Source: an uncultured Bacteroidales bacterium | GTDB taxonomy: Bacteria > Bacteroidota > Bacteroidia > Bacteroidales > Paludibacteraceae | DNA: 64,000 bases | Assembly (NCBI GenBank): GCA_937891975.1 | Contig: CALAUA010000014.1 | Location: 366,779 to 430,778 of the forward strand | Direction of reading: 5' to 3' | Made by a program: the position numbers and the translations under genes | In this document: piece by piece, positions 60,091 through 64,000 of the stretch | Position numbering within the stretch: the stretch's first letter is position 1 | How the letters are laid out: the number at the start of each line of letters is the position of its first letter | The notes under the pieces: generated by a model | What the model was told of the DNA's origin: nothing | Seen by the model: only the letters and a program-made list of their open reading frames with translations | The model's database searches: none

Positions 60091-61701
60091 TTATCTGGTG
60101 TATTTTTTTCGTCTTATTGCTATCACTATACCACCTGCGATAACCAGTATCGCCAAAGGTATTACGATGCTGATGAATTGTGCAACTATACGTGCCTGTT
60201 GTGCTCGTTGGTCGTTGATTAGGCGTAAGGTAAATTCTTTCTCTCGCAATTGCATCCAGCCTTCCTCATCGGTCAGATACAACACAGCGTTGACCATAAA
60301 GTCACGATTACCAAACTGCATTTGTGTATATCGGTCATAACCCAAGGGTAAGGGCTGTCCTTGTTGCCATTCGTTGCGAATCGTACTGCCTGCAGCCACA
60401 AGTATTTGCTTAGTAGGTTGACTTTCGCGCAGCAATGGAGCATGTTGGGTGACCTCTTCTGGTGGTAGCAGGTGGGCATATAATGAAGGGAATATGCCCT
60501 CCATACTTACCGCCACGGGTACAAAAGAATACTTGAAGTCATCGCTAGATTGGCTATTCATACTCAGGTCCACTCGTGCGGGCACCCCTGTGAGTTTGCT
60601 CGCAGAGGACGTTGCCAATAGCACTTCTTTCTGTATGCCATCGTCACCACCTACGATATCAACGGTACTAACCATAGTAGCACTCACTTGTGCTACGTTG
60701 CGCGTGATAGGTGATGCTTGAGATGTGAGTAGTAGTGGCGCATAGGTCCACGGCATAGGTTGCCAGTTGGGTTGGCTAGGGTCGTGGGATACATCTACAG
60801 GCACGGGCAGACATTGCAAGTCTTGCACCAGAGCATGATTGACGCGCACACCGTAACGGAAGAGCATATCATTGATGTTCAAATCTAATGCTACGATAGG
60901 AGTGGCACCTTCGGAAGAAAGATAGTCGCTAGAGAAACGCACACCATTAACTACCCACAATATTCTACCACCATGCATCACGTATTGGTCAAGGATATAC
61001 TTGTCGGTTTCGCTGAATGGCAATTGTGGGTCAGCAATAATCACCGCCTTGTACTCGTCAAGCACTCCGCTCTCTGTCCCCAGAGCTCCACGATCTACTT
61101 GATAGTATTGCGCTAATGCTTGAGTTAGGTCATACACATCTCGTTCGTCCAATTCGCCGTGTCCCTCGAGAAAGGCAATCTTCTCCACATCCTCTTGTGT
61201 CAGACTGCGAATAGCTTCTACAAAAGCATATTCCAAATTCTCAATGCTACGATTGAGGTTCTCCTCGCCACTCAATCCGCGTTGGTTTTTGAGTAGCGTC
61301 ACCACATGGGTTCGACCTTTGTATTGTATGATAGCATAAGGATAAACCGTTGTTTGTGCGGTTTTCCCTTTGTGGGTTCGCTCGTGTATAACGGTGGGGG
61401 TAAGTTCGCGCTGAATAGCTAAACCTGACTCATTCTTTTGCTCTATATCTGCATATACCCCCAATTCATCCACCATCTCTTGAGTGGCTTTCTTCAATCG
61501 TAGGAAACCTGCGTTGAGTTCACCTTCGAGCAATAGGGTGATAGTCAGAGGAGCATCAAGGTCGTGCAATAAAGCTTTGGTGGGTTGGGAGATGCTATAG
61601 CGTTGGTCATCGGTCATATCCCAACGACAAACTACTAACCCTGCCAGCAGATTGATTCCTGCTAGCAGCACCAATGCTACTATTGCCTTGTATGTTTTCA
61701 C
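60091..61701 (-). CDS. gldG: GldG-type ABC transporter accessory protein
   Basis: The 536-aa protein has one N-terminal transmembrane helix, a large periplasmic part and a C-terminal helix followed by RRKK. The GldG pattern is clear: DMTDDQRYSISQPTKALLHDLDAPLTITLLLEGELNAGFLRL (key words RYSISQPTK and GFLRL), IAFLEGHGELDERDVYDL, QYVMHGGRILWVVNG. GldG works with GldF and GldA as an ABC system linked to gliding. Here GldF is absent from the window (PpiC lies upstream), so a partner must be elsewhere or the protein acts differently. Confidence 0.85.
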   Translation of the reverse strand: MKTYKAIVALVLLAGINLLAGLVVCRWDMTDDQRYSISQPTKALLHDLDAPLTITLLLEGELNAGFLRLKKATQEMVDELGVYADIEQKNESGLAIQRELTPTVIHERTHKGKTAQTTVYPYAIIQYKGRTHVVTLLKNQRGLSGEENLNRSIENLEYAFVEAIRSLTQEDVEKIAFLEGHGELDERDVYDLTQALAQYYQVDRGALGTESGVLDEYKAVIIADPQLPFSETDKYILDQYVMHGGRILWVVNGVRFSSDYLSSEGATPIVALDLNINDMLFRYGVRVNHALVQDLQCLPVPVDVSHDPSQPNWQPMPWTYAPLLLTSQASPITRNVAQVSATMVSTVDIVGGDDGIQKEVLLATSSASKLTGVPARVDLSMNSQSSDDFKYSFVPVAVSMEGIFPSLYAHLLPPEEVTQHAPLLRESQPTKQILVAAGSTIRNEWQQGQPLPLGYDRYTQMQFGNRDFMVNAVLYLTDEEGWMQLREKEFTLRLINDQRAQQARIVAQFISIVIPLAILVIAGGIVIAIRRKKYTR

Positions 61702-61704
61702 CCG

Positions 61705-63495
61705 TTACTTTCCACTTCTCACGTTCTCCCACACTGCCTCGTTGACTACTACAGGGTATTTCTCGCGCAGTTTGGCAATCCAAAGTTTCTCCAAATAGTC
61801 TTGGTAATCGGTTACCACTTTGCCACGTTCGTCTTCATAAGCTTGAGGCGCTTTAATCACCTTGCCTACTGTTATCACAATTGGAAATTCTTCGCTAGCG
61901 GTATATTGTGCGTCTTTGTTTTTGAAACCATATACATCTACAGCTGCGTGCTTGCCCATTGTCCACAAACCGCGCTCTACTTTCACGTATTGTACGCTAT
62001 CTATATTGACGCGTTGGTTGAGGTAACTCATCACAGAGTCTGGGTGAGCCGTCTTCACGATTTGCTTCGCTGCTTTAGCTGCTACGTCATTCTTTGCATA
62101 TACAATCCAACCTTTGTAGCGAGGTTCGTCCCAAGTATATCGCTTCTTGTTGGCTTTGAAGTATGCGGTCAGTCCGTCGTGGTCTTGATTGGCTTTGTCC
62201 CATACCTCGCGCAGAGATACGTCAAAGAGCAAGATACCATCGTGATACTCTCTTACCAAGTTGCGCAATTCGGGGTACTTCTCTTCAAGATGTGCATCGG
62301 CGTAGGCTTTCACATCGGTGTCGCTCATGTCGGCTGGCAGATTATACTCGATACGTGTCTTAGCAATAAAACTCTCGTTGGCAATCTGCATACGTTGATC
62401 GCGTTGCACTTGACGCAGCAACTGGCTACGCATACTATCCAATGGTTGGATGCCACGTTTCTCATAGAGTTTGGAAATGTGGATACCAAAACGCGTTTGG
62501 AATGGCTCGCTAATCTCACCTTCTTTCAAACCAAAAGTAATATCCTCAAATGGTTGTACCATGGCTCCACGACCAAACCATCCTAAATCACCACCGCGCA
62601 TAGCAGAACCACGGTCTTCACTATGTGCTTGTGCTAATGCTGCAAAATCTACAGAGTCTTGTTGAATGACAGCGTACAAACTATCCATCACGAATTTGGC
62701 TTGTGCCATGCGTTGGATATCGCCTGCAGGAGTCATCTTCATGATGTGGGCCGCATGTACCTCCTCAAAATCGCGCTCACCTTCCACTTTGGCAATATGC
62801 AAGCCAAATGGACTGCGGAATACTTCGGTGATTTCGCCTACAGGGGTGTTGTACACAGCATCTTCCAACGGATATACATAGCGGAATGGCTGAATCCAAC
62901 CCAACTCGCCTTTGCTTTGTTTAGCAGCAGGGTCATCAGAATATGTCATAGCCACTTCTGCAAAATCTTCTACCTCTTGCACCGTGATTTTCTTGCGACC
63001 TTTCTTTACCTCCTTAGGTAATCCCACAGTCACACGAACACGCAACTCGTTGATTTTATCGGTCGCTGCAGCCAATGTAGCGCTGTCTGCATCCATTGGA
63101 CATTGTACAGCGATATGTGATGCTTTGCGAATACGTGCAGTACGATTATAACTCAATTCTACGAGGCTGTCAATGGCGGCATTGTCTTGCAAGTATTTAG
63201 GTGTTGCCTGCGCGCGATATCCTGCCAACTCCTTCTTGAAGGCCTCGGTAGTATCTACACCCTGTGCGATAGCTTCAGCTACTTTGAGCTTGAAATTGAT
63301 AAACAAATCCAAGTACTCAGTCATTGATTTTTTCTCCAGACTGGTTTCTTGGTTGTTCTTCTCATAGATGTACATAAACTCGGATACCATCACAGGCTCA
63401 CCATTGATGGTCATCAACACTTGATCAGGTGTTTCTTGTGCAAATCCTAGAATACTTGCTCCAAGCAAAACGATAGATAAAATTGATTTTTTCAT
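61705..63495 (-). CDS. Periplasmic SurA/PpiC-type peptidyl-prolyl isomerase
   Basis: The 596-aa folding factor starts at ATG 63495, giving the signal peptide MKKSILSIVLLGASILGFAQ; longer in-frame starts would cross the promoter. An N-terminal SurA-like chaperone helix region (TPDQVLMTINGEPVMVSEFMYIYEKNN, key words) is followed by two parvulin domains (EVEDFAEVAMTYSDDPAAKQSKGELGW and VDFAALAQAHSEDRGSAMRGGDLGWFGRG, key words SKGELGW and RGGDLGW). The C-terminal third has no obvious domain. It acts on outer-membrane proteins. It leads the long minus-strand run from its own promoter. Confidence 0.93.
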   Translation of the reverse strand: MKKSILSIVLLGASILGFAQETPDQVLMTINGEPVMVSEFMYIYEKNNQETSLEKKSMTEYLDLFINFKLKVAEAIAQGVDTTEAFKKELAGYRAQATPKYLQDNAAIDSLVELSYNRTARIRKASHIAVQCPMDADSATLAAATDKINELRVRVTVGLPKEVKKGRKKITVQEVEDFAEVAMTYSDDPAAKQSKGELGWIQPFRYVYPLEDAVYNTPVGEITEVFRSPFGLHIAKVEGERDFEEVHAAHIMKMTPAGDIQRMAQAKFVMDSLYAVIQQDSVDFAALAQAHSEDRGSAMRGGDLGWFGRGAMVQPFEDITFGLKEGEISEPFQTRFGIHISKLYEKRGIQPLDSMRSQLLRQVQRDQRMQIANESFIAKTRIEYNLPADMSDTDVKAYADAHLEEKYPELRNLVREYHDGILLFDVSLREVWDKANQDHDGLTAYFKANKKRYTWDEPRYKGWIVYAKNDVAAKAAKQIVKTAHPDSVMSYLNQRVNIDSVQYVKVERGLWTMGKHAAVDVYGFKNKDAQYTASEEFPIVITVGKVIKAPQAYEDERGKVVTDYQDYLEKLWIAKLREKYPVVVNEAVWENVRSGK

Positions 63496-63548
63496 TTGTT
63501 TTATATGATATTTATTAATATTCCTCGCTATAATCCAAAAATAGCGCG

Positions 63549-63579
63549 CAAAGGTACAACAAAAAATGCACATACGCAA
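63549..63579 (-). promoter_or_regulatory. Promoter of the PpiC-led minus-strand run
   Basis: TTG (63579-63577) and TACCTTTG (63556-63549) on the minus strand, 20 nt apart. Confidence 0.75.
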
Positions 63580-63590
63580 GAAAAGTGAGA

Positions 63591-63714
63591 AATTATTTTC
63601 AAAAAAGATAGATTTAATCTATCTCAGCCGATATTTAGTACTCGCTCAAGCTTGCTTGAAAGTGAAGTACTAAATGGCGGATGTAAAGGTGTTAAACCGA
63701 TTTTGAAAATAATT
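63591..63714. repeat. Nested inverted repeats bounded by 14-bp terminal arms
   Basis: AATTATTTTCAAAA (63591-63604) pairs perfectly with TTTTGAAAATAATT (63701-63714). Inside are AGATAGATT/AATCTATCT (63606-63624) and ATTTAGTACT/AGTACTAAAT (63633-63675) around TCAAGC-tt-GCTTGA. The layout resembles a miniature inverted-repeat element. The 395-nt region 63496-63890 contains no supported gene. Confidence 0.6.
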
Positions 63715-63833
63715 GCGAGCGAACTGGAGTATGGGCTGCATGATGCGAACGTAGCTACGGGGGAATTGGCTTTGCCAAGGCAGATGTCCGAAGGTACGAA
63801 AAAAAAAAGTTTGAGATGTAGGAATGAGCTTAT

Positions 63834-63876
63834 TATAATACTTTTTGCCCCCCTTATAAGGGGGGCTTGTATTATA
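63834..63876. terminator. Long palindrome near the 3' end of the right-edge gene
   Basis: The 20-bp perfect palindrome GCCCCCCTTA/TAAGGGGGGC (63847-63866) is enclosed by TATAATAC/GTATTATA. It lies 15 nt past the stop of the partial minus-strand gene, so a terminator role is plausible although no long T tract is present. Confidence 0.5.
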
Positions 63877-63890
63877 GCTCTTCTACATTC

Positions 63891-64000
63891 TCAAAAACTC
63901 TTCAACTGTTGATGAATCTGCGCTATCACAAATCCTCGCAAGGTAGCATAGTGTTTTTCTCCTTGTTTGGGATGTTTGAATTGTTTCTCAAACAGCGGTT
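63891..64000 (-). CDS. C-terminal end of an unidentified gene (partial, cut by the window)
   Basis: The last 35 codons read PLFEKQFKHPKQGEKHYATL and then end QIHQQLKSF-stop. The composition and the downstream palindrome support a real gene that begins beyond the right edge. I do not recognise the family from this fragment. Confidence 0.6.
   Translation of the reverse strand, partial: PLFEKQFKHPKQGEKHYATLRGFVIAQIHQQLKSF

Noticed and set aside
61801..62586. Open frame of 261 codons on the plus strand within the PpiC gene
   Set aside because: Antisense shadow of a clear parvulin protein; no motifs and no promoter.
63652..63912. Open frame of 86 codons at the right edge
   Set aside because: It lies across palindromes and the end of a minus-strand gene; no promoter and no recognisable sequence.

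Overview
The window looks like a chromosomal segment of a member of the Bacteroidota, most likely order Bacteroidales. Evidence seen directly: fourteen promoters of the Bacteroidetes type (TTG, exactly 20 nt, TAnnTTTG), a 286-residue primary sigma factor, no clear Shine-Dalgarno sequences, a TonB-dependent receptor with a carboxypeptidase-like N-terminal domain, Gld-type proteins (GldD, GldG), a Porin_10-type porin, PorT-type barrel, DUF4827 and DUF5683 proteins. The species cannot be named from the sequence.

Layout. 1-5.9 kb (+): a metal-transport operon with a FeoB-like permease lacking most of its GTPase domain, a TonB-dependent receptor, a His-tailed heavy-metal-associated protein and a MATE exporter, closed by a bidirectional terminator. 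6-11.3 kb (-): rsfS, ftsH and an M16 peptidase. 11.9-13.7 kb (+): uridine kinase and a split chromate transporter pair. 13.7-19.7 kb (-): rpoD, tRNA-Arg(TCT), thioredoxin, a ClpC-type ATPase and a porin. 19.9-25.6 kb (-): glycogen/alpha-glucan operon (GH57, GT4 synthase, debranching enzyme) led by a mannose-1-phosphate guanylyltransferase. 26-34 kb (+): gldD, a GGGP-synthase/TadA fusion, a 7TM-HD phosphodiesterase, dusB, typA and trigger factor. 34-38.9 kb (+): a ~1.1 kb non-coding stretch with a strong structured-RNA candidate, then a polysaccharide operon (GtrA, GT2, a GT-C-like membrane protein, UDP-galactopyranose mutase). 39-44.4 kb (+): accessory island with a RelE-like/ImmA pair, a truncated ATP-binding regulator, a DUF4143 ATPase bracketed by 122-bp direct repeats, and a BRO-domain protein. 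44.4-49.3 kb (+): mpl, dCMP deaminase, C-terminal processing protease, BrkB/YihY. 49.4-63.5 kb (-): a long envelope and chromosome run (lpxB, small membrane protein, surE, phosphohexomutase, two lipoproteins, merR, lytic transglycosylase, DUF5683, parB, parA, PorT-type barrel, LysM binding protein, gldG, PpiC chaperone). The right edge holds nested inverted repeats and the 3' end of an unidentified gene.

The most unusual signal is not a protein family. It is a set of short hairpins scattered through intergenic regions. Spacer words around the hairpins recur (TCCAATAG, TGTAGATGGTAGAT, CTCTAAACTGTAG), while the stem sequences differ from copy to copy and still pair. Copies sit directly before start codons, after stop codons and inside at least four genes. 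Two of these genes, ftsH and lpxB, carry nearly the same inserted peptide, and a third has the repeat at the junction of the GGGP-synthase/TadA fusion. Simple tandem repeats of 12 to 14 bp occur in the same positions. This pattern deserves a genome-wide search.
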